64,000 nucleotides of DNA from Lactifluus volemus. Taxonomy: Eukaryota > Basidiomycota > Agaricomycetes > Russulales > Russulaceae. The stretch spans positions 62,001 to 126,000 of the forward strand of contig WTXI01000078.1 in NCBI GenBank assembly GCA_022376515.1. The letters are read 5' to 3'. A program made the translations under genes and the position numbers. Shown here piece after piece: positions 11,348 to 23,905 of this stretch. The notes under the pieces were generated by a model that was given only the letters and a program-made list of their open reading frames with translations, made no database searches and had not been told where the DNA came from. How positions within the stretch are numbered: the first letter of the stretch is position 1; each line of letters begins with the position of its first letter.

Positions 11348-12929
11348 CCTAATGGCATAACCCTCAAAATTACACCACGCTTATGATAGATCTACTCACG
11401 GTATAATGACGCCGCGGCAACACCACTCAATATATGTTTCCCCTACAACTTCCTAGCGGAATGTTGGCCCCACGTTCCATATCAATATACTCGGCCTTGG
11501 GCTATATGGGGTTAAAAACTGAGCCAAAATTTGCACGTGCGTTACTAACGACCATAGGTCGAGGCGTTGTCTCACAGGCTCGACCGATATGATAGCCGGA
11601 ACAAATATCTGGCGTGATGAACACGTAAAACGTGTGTTAAGTTTATTGGCACCGAAGTTACTACATCACCTGCATGGATATATTGCCCTTCTCTGCAACT
11701 GATGGATGTAAGTCGGTGGCGGCGGCATCTGGAAATCCCAGTGTGCGATTTCCAGGTGCCGCCAGGAAAAACGGGCACATGACCATGGCATGTGGTTATA
11801 TGAGGCGTCATTTCGTTCTAGGCCTCCCCCCCGTGTCAATGTCAATTACGAGCCTTCCGAAAGATTCAACTCGTAATCTTTTCTCGGGACCTTTGTCAAT
11901 GAGGAGCCAGCTAGTCCTCAACTTTTGGTGCCACATGCGTGACTTGTAAATTGTGCAAAGTTTAACTCACAGCTCATTCATAAATAAACATCACGCAGGC
12001 CCTTGCCCCGACCGACCGCACAGATGAAACGTCCGAGCCAAACAGTATCGGGTGCAAACTTCATCTGATTTCATCGCAGTTATCGCGCGCGAAGTTTCCC
12101 AAACCTCCCCGGCGGCGCGCCGGAAGACGAATGATGAAAATATTTTTCTCAAGTCCTTTGCGATGATACGGTAAAAAGTCATGGATATGCTCACACCCAG
12201 CAACGCTCATTACCAGTGGGGTGGTCGCGTCATGAACTACACGACCCCCGCCACCATGAAACAAACTGAATACAAAATCCATTCGGTTACACTTTTGTTT
12301 GGATATGCGTCCATCCAGTTTGAACAGCGAGACTATCATAGTAGTTGCGGTGGATGTTGTCCTGGTACCTTTTTTGAGTTCAAAATTATTTCAAACTTGA
12401 TGTGCGGATGATGGACGATGAAGAAATCTGATTCAAGTCCAATATAGTGATGACTTGTTATTTGATGTACGTAGTATGATTTCCACGCAAAGATTCCACG
12501 ATGGGCATCATTACCTTGATCATTACACCAGGGTCATTACGACTTAGATCACGGTGCGTAGTACTATGCAAGCTGCAGGGCAAAAGTCTGACATCACAGA
12601 CGGCCGTTCGGAATTATAGTCCCCAATCTCCATCAAATTCTTCTTGTCTCTTTGCACAGTCCTGAGATTTGAAGCATCCAGATCCAGGGTTTCGGACGGT
12701 TCCCGAAACTATGAGAATGTAGGCTTACTAGGCTCGGATTGTTTCTGGATCAGTAAACATCAGTCCCAAAAGTCTGCGAGTGTGATGTCTACCAAATGAG
12801 AAGGCACTCTACAATGGCATTTATAATACTCCTTAATAATGCCATCTCGGATTGTAGGTAAAGCAGCCTGGGCTCAGGCAGAAGGTGGCCTACCCATAGA
12901 GGCGGTCCGCGCAATACCATCCTCCTTGT
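11348..12929. other. intergenic, no supported gene
   Basis: Left border zone of the repeat-rich region. Short overlapping open frames at 11572-12411 show no domain and no usable splice pattern. No terminal repeats or RNA gene recognised. Confidence 0.4.
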
Positions 12930-13270
12930 GGTGTCAGTGGGGATGATATTCTTGGCCGGTGACGCGGTGACGAGCGGCGCGTCCGAACGGGGAGGCTTCG
13001 AAATGTGAAAGACCGTAACAGTTGGTGTAATCTTGCCATCCGTATTATACAGTAGATGATGCTGCGGTCTTCCGAAAAGCAGTCCATGTGAAAAGTTATC
13101 CTAGCGATACGCTTTTGATAGTCATTCAACATCTTCGAAGGACACCTGTTGCGCGCTGATGAATCTGAAAGTGAGAGCAGCAGCGATGCTTCGATACTCC
13201 TTTGCTACATGATTTAGAGGTCTTTAAATACATTGAAACTCGCAGTTACGTATGACATATGAAAGTGGTC
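12930..13270. repeat. dispersed repeat R2, copy 1
   Basis: Matches 33070-33470 in the same orientation with small indels. Shared landmarks are GTGTCAGTGGGGATGA, GACGCGGTGACG, then CGATGCTTCG and the AAATACATTG to GTTACGTATGACAT stretch. No coding capacity. It lies outside unit A, whereas copy 2 lies directly before DUF6535 gene B. Confidence 0.7.
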
Positions 13271-13379
13271 CGAGTCAGCATAAATGCGGTAGTGATTATG
13301 ATGTGGAAAGCTGTGATACAGCCACGGTATCGTCCGAATCATTCGGGGTCGTCTTCCGCGGCGGGATCGGTCACTTGGC

Positions 13380-14556
13380 CGAATGCAGGCCTGGGTCTCC
13401 TCGATAAACTTCACGAAGTCCTCTTCTTGCTTTTGTGCCAGCGATGGAGTTTACGGGTCGTTTGGAAGAGGGGCACGGTTAATGGAAGTGGACATAAACG
13501 TACACCATAAAGTTGTCATAATTCCTCATAATCCCATGAAGCGTGCGGCAACCCCAAGAAGGAGGCCACCAGACGGTTGCTATATCTCAGGCTCGTTGGT
13601 TGTGCGTGTTACCATACAGTAAACGCAGGAGACCAAAGCCATGCGGGATGTCCTTCTGACTAACTTGAAGTATGGTCGGCATGTCAACATGTCAACCTTG
13701 GCCGTGGACGAATGGCAGCGGAAGAGGCCGTGGAATGCGACGGCCACTTCAAGTTGATGTCACGGTAGCATTGCCAAGTTCTGCTAGTACCGGTTCGACG
13801 CCCGCCACGCTCGCTCCGTATAGTATCCACGGAGCCAATAGACAATTCATTTTCCAAGAAGAGATAAGGGGCCATTCTCAAGGCACTCGGGCGAGTTTGA
13901 ATAGTGTGTGTTTTGGGAAAGGAGAAAGAAGCAGTGATACTTCGTCGCTCCCTGATACACAATTCAGAGTGCCCTGAATATAGGAAGGCATGTAGTAGAG
14001 ATGCGATACTGATGCTATGGGACGTGACAGACGCGAGAACCACGGAGACAGTGTTGGTGAACCTGAGCGTCCGCGAGAAGACCAGAAAAGAAAGCAGCGC
14101 TGGAGAGAGACACTAGCAGTTGAAGTTTGGTGGACGGCAGCGGGAAAAAGGTGTTAAGGTAGAATGGAGGCGAGGCAAGGTGATAGGTGGCAGAATCGAG
14201 ACTAAGATGACTCGGACTTGACGCAAACAAAAACTTAAACGATTTCAAATGAGAACGGCAATGCGGCAAATCTATGCTGCTCCTCTGAGTACAACTCGGA
14301 GCCTTTTATATACAGTTTGTTCCCGGAGTTGCTCAATAGTAAAGCACATTGAAAATGGGTCAAGCAGACACAAAAACATCAGATGGGAGGTAAGTAGAGA
14401 ACTGAGATAGATGAACAGGAGCACAAGGCTCTCCCGAAAGTATAAGGAGGTAATGAGAAACCGTGAAATTTTGGAGCCACATGCACCCTCAGAAGACTCG
14501 CATGGGTTGATCCCGCTCTCCTCGAACGGAGAATCATGAAGGCAAAGGCACTACCG
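13380..14556. repeat. duplicated 3' flank R1, copy A
   Basis: Non-coding repeat found downstream of DUF6535 genes A, B and C: here, at 19620-20864 and at 36256-37040. Shared landmarks are GGGGCACGGTTAATGGAAGTG, GCGGTTGCTATATCTCA (with variants), CCACGGAGA, and AGGCGAGGCAAGGTGATAGG. Its end, TACCGTATTGAACAGAAC, is the uninterrupted version of the site occupied by the Plavaka element in copy B. Confidence 0.8.
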
Positions 14557-15070
14557 TATTGAACAGAACTAAGGAAATGCGAGGCGAACTAAGCAAAACA
14601 GGAATATGAGAAACATCAGAGACATCAGAGATACAAAGGAATCAAAGAAGTCATTACTATGAGGCTGCAGTATTAGCAGTAAACGGGTATATGGCCTAAG
14701 GCATAAAGGTATCATGGCCAGACTAACGTCATTTGTGTGTGAAATAGGATGAGGTGGTGACCCAGGGGCTTGTGAAGTGACAGAGGGAAGTGGTGAGAGT
14801 GGACAAAATGGGAATCGAGCGAGGTGAACGAGAGGAGGACAAGAGAGGATGGAGCATGGCGTACGAAACTGGGTTATGAGGTCAGCAACAAGGCTGACCT
14901 TGCAACAATTAAGCAAAGGAGGGGCATCAGCGCAGCACCGCACCGAGCCCTGGGCATAAAGGGTAGATGAAGAAGACAGATGAGGAAAGAGAGAGAAACT
15001 GAGAGTGGCAGAGGGCGAAAAACGTATGATTTCGAAGGTAGCGGTCACTAGTGCGCGGGGAAAAGGATCG
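14556..15070. repeat. duplicated 3' flank R1b, copy A
   Basis: Continues R1 and leads into DUF6535 gene A. Copies lie at 32638-33060 (before gene B) and 37040-37510 (before gene C). Landmarks are CAACAAGGCTGACCTTG, GAGGCATCAGCGCAGCACCG-type sequence, GATGAGGAAAGAGAGAGAAA and GTGGTCACTAGTGC. No gene. Confidence 0.8.
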
Positions 15071-15132
15071 TCAATCCATCACGTATTGATACGATAGAGT
15101 AGGGGGAGGGAATACCCACATCCAAGCGTTTA

Positions 15133-16994
15133 TCACGCGGGGAAGAAATGTTCATAAATCCCGTTTAATTGGACAAGGAACCCATGTAGACGGTGGTCTT
15201 CCTGTGCTGCCCGTTGAAGGAGGGCGGCAAGCCCCGTGTCAAAGACGAGATTGGTCTGGCTTCCCGCGTTCATGAGGATCATGAGTGTGTCCACGAACAC
15301 TTTGTCATTCAGGAGATCATCCGACGGGTTTGAAAGGACGCTATAAGCAAAAACGTCGATGCACATCGAGTCGAGTGCGGCGGGATCATTGAGCGAGCCA
15401 TATATTATGTTTCCCGGTTCATCCAACACGTCCTTCAGCCAAGCCATTTCCGCATGGTCGGGCGGGTTATTACGCAGGATCTGTCTCGCAAGGATTGCGC
15501 AAATGGAGCGTGAAATGACACGGATCGCAGGATCACTGTCAGCCCAAAATATCCGCATAAGGTCCATATTTGCAACATTGGTCCGCAGGTCACGTCGTAT
15601 GTCCACGAATGACACAACGACATCATTGCCAGTGGGAATGATATCGGCTCTGGCAACGTGGCGGATAGTCTTCAAACCCATTAACAGGTGACGCTTGCGC
15701 ACTTCCTCGTCGAGTCCAGCTGTAGCAGATGCACAGCTTCGGAGGAGACCGTAGAGGTGATCGCGAAAAAAATTCCTCCGGGAAGAATTCAGGAGTTGGA
15801 CGACCATATCTCCCGGGACGCTCAGCACGAACTCTCGAACCTTGATTTTGTCAGCCAGTGCGAGAAGGTCAAAAAACCAATCAAGGGCTTTCATGTCTAC
15901 GTCCGATGCCTTCAGGGCTCCTTTGACGATACTCGTCCGAAAACCGTCCTTGATACGTTCCGCATGATGGTTCACAACCTTTTCAGAGAAGTTGAGGCCC
16001 GTGACAAGCTTTCGTTGTCTGGATGACATGTCTGTGCCTGGATTAGGTCGCACTAGGATGCTATGAACTAAGTTCAGGAGCAAGTAAAGGCATTGGCTGT
16101 GACGGAGATGAAAACGTGCCACATATACCACCAGATGTTGGACATCGGGGTGCCATATGGGCAGTCGTGAGCGAAGCAAGGAAGGATGGTCAGCGTGAGG
16201 TACGCCAAAGTAAATATTCCGGCAGTAATGAGGACGGTGTGGGCAATGGTTGCGTTGATCACAAGAATGAATATCGCCAGTCCGGAAAAAAACATGAACA
16301 CGGAGGCATGAAGGAGTGCGATGGTCAGCTCGACTGCATGGGGCATTAGGTACTTCTGGCTGCCGAGGAACAAATAAGATCGGACCCGCGCCTGGTCGCT
16401 CTGCGAACTCAACGTTTCGGCGGGTAGTTCAATGTATCTGCGTGCCCACTGCTGCATCAATGTCGCGGTTAGAGCCGATCCGATGGCAAACACGAGGCTT
16501 ATCAGCCACAATGCGTTGACCCAGATCATGCGGTGGTCCGGAGAGAATAGCCGGTCCTGCGGCTCGTCGACGGGCATATGGTTTCCGAGTTGGTGAAGTT
16601 GCTTTGATATATTCCCGAGAAGATGCACTGTCTCGTCACCAGTGTCAAGGGACAACCTTTTGAGGCTTTCAATGACGAAGGCGCCGACGATCACCGAAAA
16701 AAGACCGGTCTTCAAGATTATCATTACGACGAACGCCGGAAATGATAGATCGGGACTCACAAACACAAGAACCCCGTCGGAATCTTCCTTCCACGCTTTA
16801 GCGACACGTGTGTCATATTCTTGAGCCCCAATCATATACTTGGACCACATCTCATTTCCGGACTTTTCGTGGGCTGTGGCACAGAAGTCGTAAGATGGTG
16901 CAACTCTATCCACCAACGGTGACATACTTTCGTTGGGCATAGAGGTTCGTTGGCCAGATTGGGGTAGCCCGCTGAGAGGTATAGGCTGAGACAT
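15133..16994 (-). pseudogene. DUF6535 paralogue A, one-base frameshift
   Basis: Basidiomycete DUF6535 membrane protein; function unknown. Minus-strand exons are 16928..16994, 16761..16873 and 15133..16709. Intron 1 is 16874..16927 (54 nt) and intron 2 is 16710..16760 (51 nt, GTGAGT donor). The start matches paralogues. DUF6535 hallmarks are NEMWSKYMIGAQEYD near the N terminus, then after intron removal TGLFSVIVGAFVIES, then LWLISLVFAIGSALTATLMQ, and a two-helix hydrophobic block before PCFAHDCPYGTPMSNIWWY. At about 16094 one base is missing relative to B and C (plus strand AAGGCATTG-GCT versus AAGGCATTGCGCT). This splits the gene into 5' and 3' open frames that overlap. With the base restored it would be about 585 aa and nearly identical in layout to C. 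A sequence error is possible. Confidence 0.85.
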
Positions 16995-17040
16995 CTTTTT
17001 TTTTCCCTTTGCTGTGTGATGTTAGCGAGGAGTGTCGATA

Positions 17041-17060
17041 GCAGTCGTGGTGGAATGATA
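17041..17060 (-). promoter_or_regulatory. conserved leader block upstream of DUF6535 genes (copy A shown)
   Basis: A 20-bp block reading GCAGTCGTGGTGGAATGATA on the plus strand recurs with few changes at 35779 (B), 39510 (C), 43749 (D), 50981 (F) and 56221 (G), always 39-54 bp before the start codon. It is absent before pseudogene E. Conservation in the most diverged copies, beyond that of surrounding sequence, suggests a core promoter or 5' leader element. Its function is inferred only from position. Confidence 0.5.
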
Positions 17061-17149
17061 GTGGAGCTTGTGTCAACTATAACAAGGTGTGTCACAGTAA
17101 CAAGATATTTTTGAGTAAGCTGTAAAGGCGGTATTTGGAACTCGCGTGC

Positions 17150-19210
17150 GTGGCGGTGAGAGCCTGAGTCTGGCAGCCTATCCTTGCTAGCCACCATGCG
17201 GCACCATGCCGTAATCAAAAAAGTTGGCCTCGAGGAAATGAGCTCGGCTCGCTCACGGTCAGTTTTTGTGCAAAACCTTGAAATCGTTCGACATTCGAGC
17301 ATGTCTTCGTTTCTCCATTCCCCATCCTGAATTTATAAAGCTAGCCTACACGCGTGCAAGAACTAGACTTTTCATCTGTCTAGCCGACTCCCGCGTTGTA
17401 CCAGTGTTTTACTTGATACAGTCGCCTGGATAATAGCCAGTGCCGAAGTGTTCACGGGGGCTATCTTATAGTAAACCGATTCTGCGGAAGAGATTCCTTA
17501 CAGCTGTCTCACTCATCTCGATCCGTACTAGCGCAAACAGGGTTCCAGAAAGACTGTCCCCCCAGCAGAGTCGACCATTTCTTCTCGTCAAATACCTTGT
17601 CGTGCTCGAGGCTCCTTCTACATGTGCTTGTGTGCCATAGCCTTTGATTAACGCCATAGTTTTGATGGTATGTATTCTGCATCGCTGAGCCCTGAGATAT
17701 ACTCTTTGACCAGCCCAGTCGTTAACAAGTGTGCTCTTCTACCGCCCAATTTCCATCCACCCAATGTCCATCACCATCGGCTTTTTTTATTTATCTAAGT
17801 GCGTGATAAAGGTCCCATTTATATGCAGTTGACCGAGTCATCGCTCGATATTGCCGAGGTGTACGGTGAATATTTGTCCAGGTGCCGAGGTCGGCCTTGC
17901 ATGAAAGTAGCATGCCATGTCGGACCCTTGGATCGGAGGTCAACAGGAGGTCCGAGGGCGTTCCGTGCCCGTACGGCCCCAGTCCGCAATTCGCTGTCTC
18001 CTGCCCATCAAGCATTTGGGTCAGATACACAGCCCATTTGCTGCCCCTCCATCCCCAAATTGCATAGGAATGGGATAATCAGTGTGCTGCTCAGTAATAG
18101 AGTGTGTTATCCCAAGTGAAGGTTTAACTGAGAGGGCAGTTGACAGGGAACGATGCTTTGTTGACGAGGCGTTGAACATTGAACCGTAACCACGCCTAGA
18201 GGCAGCCTGAGTGGTGAGGAGTGATCTTCGAGGCACAAGTCGAGTGCGGCAATGAGAAACCCTGTCTAGGCGCCGAGCCGGTGAGACGAAGTGATGTAGA
18301 TCGTGAAAAGACAAGACTTTGAAGACAAACACGACGAAAATAGAACGAGAAGACTGAGGGGATTGTAGCGACTTCGCCGCATTCAAGTTCCTACTAAGTT
18401 ACATTCACTGAGTATGAATACATGTTTCGTAAGCAAGCTATGCTCTAAGTAGTGATCACGTTGAGAGCTGGTGCGATGGTAAAGCTATGAACCTACTAGA
18501 TACGGGGTATACCGGTCGTAAGGTAAATAAGAGCGTTGCACATGAGATAGGCAGTGTTGAACATGAGGTAGGCAGACGAGAACGAGACAAAGGGGATCAA
18601 ACACGAGACTGGGAGTAAGACGTAACACAAAGAATATTAGGGATGGCGTCATGGCGTGTCCGCGCGCCTCTCAAGAGGAAGAAAAATGAAAAATGAAGTC
18701 TCCAGACGCATCGCGAGGTGCAGCACGCGGCCCAGAGCTGAGGAAACAAAGGAAAAGCATAAACGAAAGGAACTACAGTATTGAGCGAATAAAAGCAGGC
18801 GCGAAGTGACCTAAAACAAATAGGAAACCGAGAGCCTGAGGCACGAGGTTGCAGAGAGTGAGACTATGCCCGAGATGTGAGAGCGTCGTAGCGGAGGTAC
18901 TGTAACATCGTGACGTACGCGACAAACCGAAGTGAGTGTGGGAGATCGCAAGACGCAGAAGACGGTGAGGATGGAAGAGAAGAGGTGGAATGAGGCAGAA
19001 GGGCGGAAAGGGATACTGCGACGCGAGCGAGGGCGAGAAGTGTGGTTGTGGGGACAGCAACTGTCCTTGAAAGCTTGAAACGTTGAGCGTCGAGTGTCGA
19101 AGATGAATGAGGTTGTGGGAGGAAGCGTGACGTTTGCGCCCGAGGTTCCTTACCGTATTATTTCATGGTACCCTTCCATGCTGCACGGGGAAGGTCCTGG
19201 GTGCCTCAGC
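17150..19210. repeat. duplicated upstream block U, copy A
   Basis: About 2 kb upstream of DUF6535 gene A that matches 39625-41720 upstream of gene C in the same orientation. Shared landmarks are CACCATGCCGTAATCA, AAGTTGGCCTCGAGGAAAT, TTCGAGCATGTCTTCGTTTC, GTGCGTGATAAAGGTC and, at the far end, CCGTATTATTTCATGGTA. Only the first part (about 36060-36255) is present upstream of gene B. No supported gene; open frames inside are not conserved between the copies. Confidence 0.8.
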
Positions 19211-19619
19211 CTGAGAGCTTCCATGGTCGGATTGGAGTGACTCACTGTCGGACATCCTTCTTTTCTTCTGCTACAATAATATTAACGAGGAGAAATGATG
19301 GGAGTTGGTGGTGTTGGACAGGCAACCTGACGTTGGCGAGGCTGGTGTCCGTGAAGAGCAAGAGCCGGAATTTCAGATACAAACAACAACTTATTATGAT
19401 AATAAAGCGCCCGGCAACTGATGAATTTTTTTGCATTTCTTTGTATATGATAATGCAATGTGTTTATATGAAACACGCCTAACAACGCGAGTTACTGGGT
19501 GGGTGCTGGTATGAAATCGGTCGGCGGTCGGCGTCGTTTGGGGTTGGTCACGTGGTTTCCGGGTGGGGATCCGTCACTGGTGATCATCTGAGCCTTCTTT
19601 GCCAATGGAGATATTTGTA

Positions 19620-20864
19620 GACAGAGTTTGGCCCTGGGTCCTCGATAAAGACCTCTTCTTGCTTTTGTGCCGACGTTGTTGGTGTTGGAAATCAACTCCG
19701 AGCGAGACAGACTTTTCGGCCGAGGTAAATGACTCTGGATTTGGACACTTAATATAGCACTTTATAGTACATCCTTTTACTACTCATGGATGCTCTCATG
19801 GCCCCTTTTAGCTTATTATTTACTACTTAGAGCCTTTTCTTGAACAATCTCGAAGGCTTTATACATGTACATACACATATATACATGTCCAATCCCCCCC
19901 TTGGGGGGATATAAGTACTGTACCTTCTGTACATTAAAATATAAGACTTTTGCCTCCGGGCTCATATTCCAACAGTTGGTGTTTACGGACCGCCTGAAAA
20001 GGGGCACGGTTAATGGAAGTGACTCGCACCAGGACATAAACGAACACCATAAAGTGTCACGAACCCACGAAGCGAACAACCTCAGCTTGAAGGAGGTCGG
20101 CGGCACCCCCCACAAGGCGGTTGCTATATCTCAAGGTCGTTGGTTGTGCGCGCTGTATAACACTGCATACAGTAAATACAGGAGACCAACAAAAGGAGTG
20201 AGAAGCAGTGATGCTTCGTCACTCCCAGATGCACAAATTCAGAGGACCTTAAATACATGTAGCTATAGGAAGGCATGTAGTATAGGTGCAATAGTAATTC
20301 TATGGACCTGACGGACTCCGACGCGAGAACCACGGAGATTGTATTGGTGAACCTGAACTTCCGCGAGTGAGTTGGAGACGACCAGTAGAGAGAGCAGGTG
20401 GAGAGTGACACTTAGGAGTTTGGTATGGCAACGGGAGAGGTGGGTTAAGGCAGAATGGAGGCGAGGCAAGGTGATAGGTGGCAGAATCGAGACTACGATA
20501 ACTCGGACTTGAGGCAAACAAACTTCAACGATTTCAAATGAGAACGACAATACGGAAATTCTATGCTTCTCCTCTAAGTACAACTCATGAGCCTTTTATA
20601 TACGCTTTTGTTCCGTAGCTGCTCAGTAGTAAAGCCCGTTGAAAATGGGCAAGTGAGATACAAACTGCCAAGCAGACACAAAAACATCAGATAAGAGGGT
20701 AAGTAGGCTCGAGAACTGAGACAAATGATCAGGGAGGAGCACAAGGCTCTCCTAAAAGTATAAGGAAGTAAGGAGAATTTGGGAGCCACATGCACCCTCA
20801 GAGGATTGCATGGGTGCTCGCGCTCTCCTTGAACGGAGAATCATGAAGGCAAAGGCATACCGTA
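19620..20864. repeat. duplicated 3' flank R1, copy B (left part, interrupted)
   Basis: R1 copy belonging to DUF6535 gene B. It contains the solo LTR at 19683-19974 and is cut at 20864 by the Plavaka element. The R1b continuation resumes at 32638. Poly-G and poly-C runs near 19900 belong to the LTR. Confidence 0.8.
19683..19974. mobile_element. solo LTR, 292 bp
   Basis: Begins TGTTGGAAAT and ends ATTCCAACA, the TG...CA form of an LTR, and is flanked by the 5-bp direct repeat GTTGG at 19678-19682 and 19975-19979. R1 copy A at about 13430-13460 lacks this insert and reads directly from TTTTGTGCC to GTTTACGG. A TATA-like GATATAAG lies near 19908. No internal retrotransposon coding region is present, so this is a recombination remnant. 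The family (copia or gypsy) is not determinable here. Confidence 0.8.
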
Positions 20865-23800
20865 CATCAGCAAAATCACACAAAAATTTCGAACTTTATT
20901 AGCTTTTCAACTTTTTTGAGTGTTCTACAAAAGTGGAAAGTATGTGAAGTCAAAAAATTATGTTACAGAGATGCATGAAGTCCAAAAGGTCAAAAAGCAT
21001 AAGAAAGTAACGAAAGTGACAAAAAGTAAGAAAATGATATCAGTCGCAGACGTCCTGTATGAGCTCATGAGCATGGTGATCAACAAAATGGTTCACAAGA
21101 TATGACTCGAAGGCATCCAGAGAGTCAATGTAGCTAAAATCCTCCGGGATAAATCCAGCACCGTACTGGGGTAAGAGGTGTGCTCCTCGAACGATCGTAT
21201 CGAGATGTATGACATCGAGTGTTGGCTTACTACCCCACTCAACCTCCGGCTTAAAGACCCACATCCCAGTCGTGGGGTCTGGTAGTTCCAATGCTGGAAC
21301 AAACCAGTTGACAAGGGCACAAGGAAACTCTTCGCGTAAAATGGGATCATGGTACGAAAAGAAAAGCAGTACGCGTGCTATCAGCATGCCATGCATGATC
21401 CGTCCTTCGTCTTCAAGTTGGCCATTGTCATCTGAAGCCGTAACAAATACCGTATCAAATCGGGGCCCCCCTTTCCAGCGGGGGTTTGCGCGAATCCGCT
21501 CACGATACATGCCACCAGCCCCACAAAGGTCACTTGGTGCATAGAAGGATGCCACGGCTGAATGAGTCACAGTGATTTTGGACGAAAATTCAGGAAGAGT
21601 GGGGGGGAAATCCTCAAAGCCAGGGTGACGCTGAGCATAAACAAACTGTCGTAGGGCCACCGGAAAACCAGGTTGTTTGATGTAGACAGCAAGGGCATCT
21701 AAGCCACTTGGATAGTTCCACTCTTCGATACCGTTAAGCTATAATCAGAAATGTTACGCGGTACAATATACAATAGTCACTCACCTGGTGTTACAGCAAG
21801 CGTGACTTGTGCAAACATCATAGGACCAGATATCGGACCGCCATCGTCATCGTCACCACTACTATTGTAGCGATTGTCGTAACTGCCATCATCATTCCGA
21901 GTCAAGTTGTTAGTTTTGCCATGACGAAGATCGGATACGCTGTCGCTCATGACGTGGGAGGCATCTTGAGATGCCACACCCCCAACTCGGAGCATACCAC
22001 AGTTTTCAAAGACCCGACGGAGCGAAGCAAGCTTGTCCAGTCGTGATATAGTTTTCATCATTTGCGGCAACGGCTCAAAGCGGTTGGAACGTCGCCAGGG
22101 CTCCTTTACAGCTCTAATGTGCATTGATTCCGTTATCGACGAGCAAATGCCGTTTGGTGACCCAAATAGCTCGATTTTGCGAACGTAGTGAGAAAGAGAA
22201 TGTTGGCGAGGAAGTGATACTGATGTACGGACACCAGTCTCTATGAAAATGTCTCGAAGATCTTGAAATCGCGCTAGGTAGTGCTGAAACGTTTTGAGGT
22301 CGGTGGACGTGATCGCGTTACGGCGTGCAATATAGCAGCATTCCATAAATGCATGGATGCACTGGACCATCCTGTCTGGGACTAATCCATTGATACTAGC
22401 AAGATACACCTACAATGTTAAAGTTAGACTTGGCCCGTGCAAGTCACAACCACAAATTAGGTACTCGCCTTCATCAATGCTTTTGAATCGTCGCCTGTCC
22501 ATTGAGAGAAGTCACGGCCATCCGGGAAGCGTCGAAGACCGGGGAAAGGTGGCACTGCCGAGATACTATACGGACGTTAATTTCACGCTGCGCAACAAAT
22601 CATACAATACATTTACCGGCGGTCAATCTCTTGAATATAGTGTAGTGCTTTGGCTTCTCCGTGTACAGAAACGAGGTATTCTTCTACCCAGGTAACTAAG
22701 TGGTCCTTAAAGGTTCCTTTGATTAGTTGATGAAGGAGATCTGGTGCCAGGAGCTCATGGATATCAGCTCGGGGAAAGTTATATGTAAATGGCTGAAAAT
22801 GATCTCAGATAACGCACAGCCGCACAACGTGCCCAAGTCCTGATAACGTACGATGACATCATTTCGGACACCATACTTCCCCCAAATCACACCGGGATCA
22901 AATCGTCGAATAAGGAACTCCGTCTTTTTGTGACCGCGCATATTCGCCTTTGGGTTATCCAATCTATCAGGAGTGGCTTCGCATCTGCAAAAGAGTTGTG
23001 AGTGTGCGTTCTCACATGACAAAGGTGGACAAGTTCACGTAGCACACCAGTTTTGGACGATTCCTGCTAAGCAGACTTGTTCTGGGTAGTCAGCAATATA
23101 TGGACCAACAGAGAAAATTATTCGTCGATAGTGTCCATCTGGACAGCGTGCAACTTCTGGAGTGGTCATTGATGGCCTCAGTGAAGAAAAAACGCGTGTT
23201 AAACACGCATGGTAGAGTTGCCGGCTAAACGTTTGAAATGCGGTAGATTTTCGATGTTTCTTGCTTGCTGTGGTCCTTCGTTTAGTAAAGGTACAGCGGT
23301 AGAGAAAACGACTCACTTTTTGGAATGGGAAGTAGGGCAATTGGCACCATCCCCTGTGAATGCGAACGTCGCATCGTGTTGTCCAGATTACCAGCACCAG
23401 CGTACACAGGATAAAATTCTTGATGGCCTGTCGCGACGGATACTGTTGTCTTATCGCTACCAGCAATGACTGGAACGAGCATGGCCCCTTTAGCTGATGG
23501 ATTGTCACGAAGAATAGCCTCCTGACAAGACGCGTGAGTACAGTATACGAAAGATAAAGAACAGTTTAGCCTTGCCGCTTCTTGCCACGCCCAAGCTCCG
23601 GACATTAGGTTCGACCATACGCGATCTCGTTTTTGATTGAATTGCATATAAGGAACATAGTCGAAATGGCCTTGAAGGTCGGGTGATGCAATTTGGTTGA
23701 GCAGGACATCACGCAGATCACGAAAGCAAAGATCATAAGATTCAACCATCCACTTAGGTGGATTCCCTGAGGGTAGCGGGCCAGTATAACGAAATGTTGC

Positions 23801-23905
23801 AGTCTCCCATGGTACTGAACCTTCCTTGATAGAGTCAATGGTTTGATAGATGCCCTTTGCTGTCCTCCAAGGGACGTCATCTGCATCACCGCCAGCACGG
23901 ATGGT

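Noticed and set aside
23035..23037. Premature stop in the Plavaka transposase
   Set aside because: It lies inside an intron (22985-23038) with good GT-AG ends whose removal restores the expected WCATCEATPDRLDN segment.
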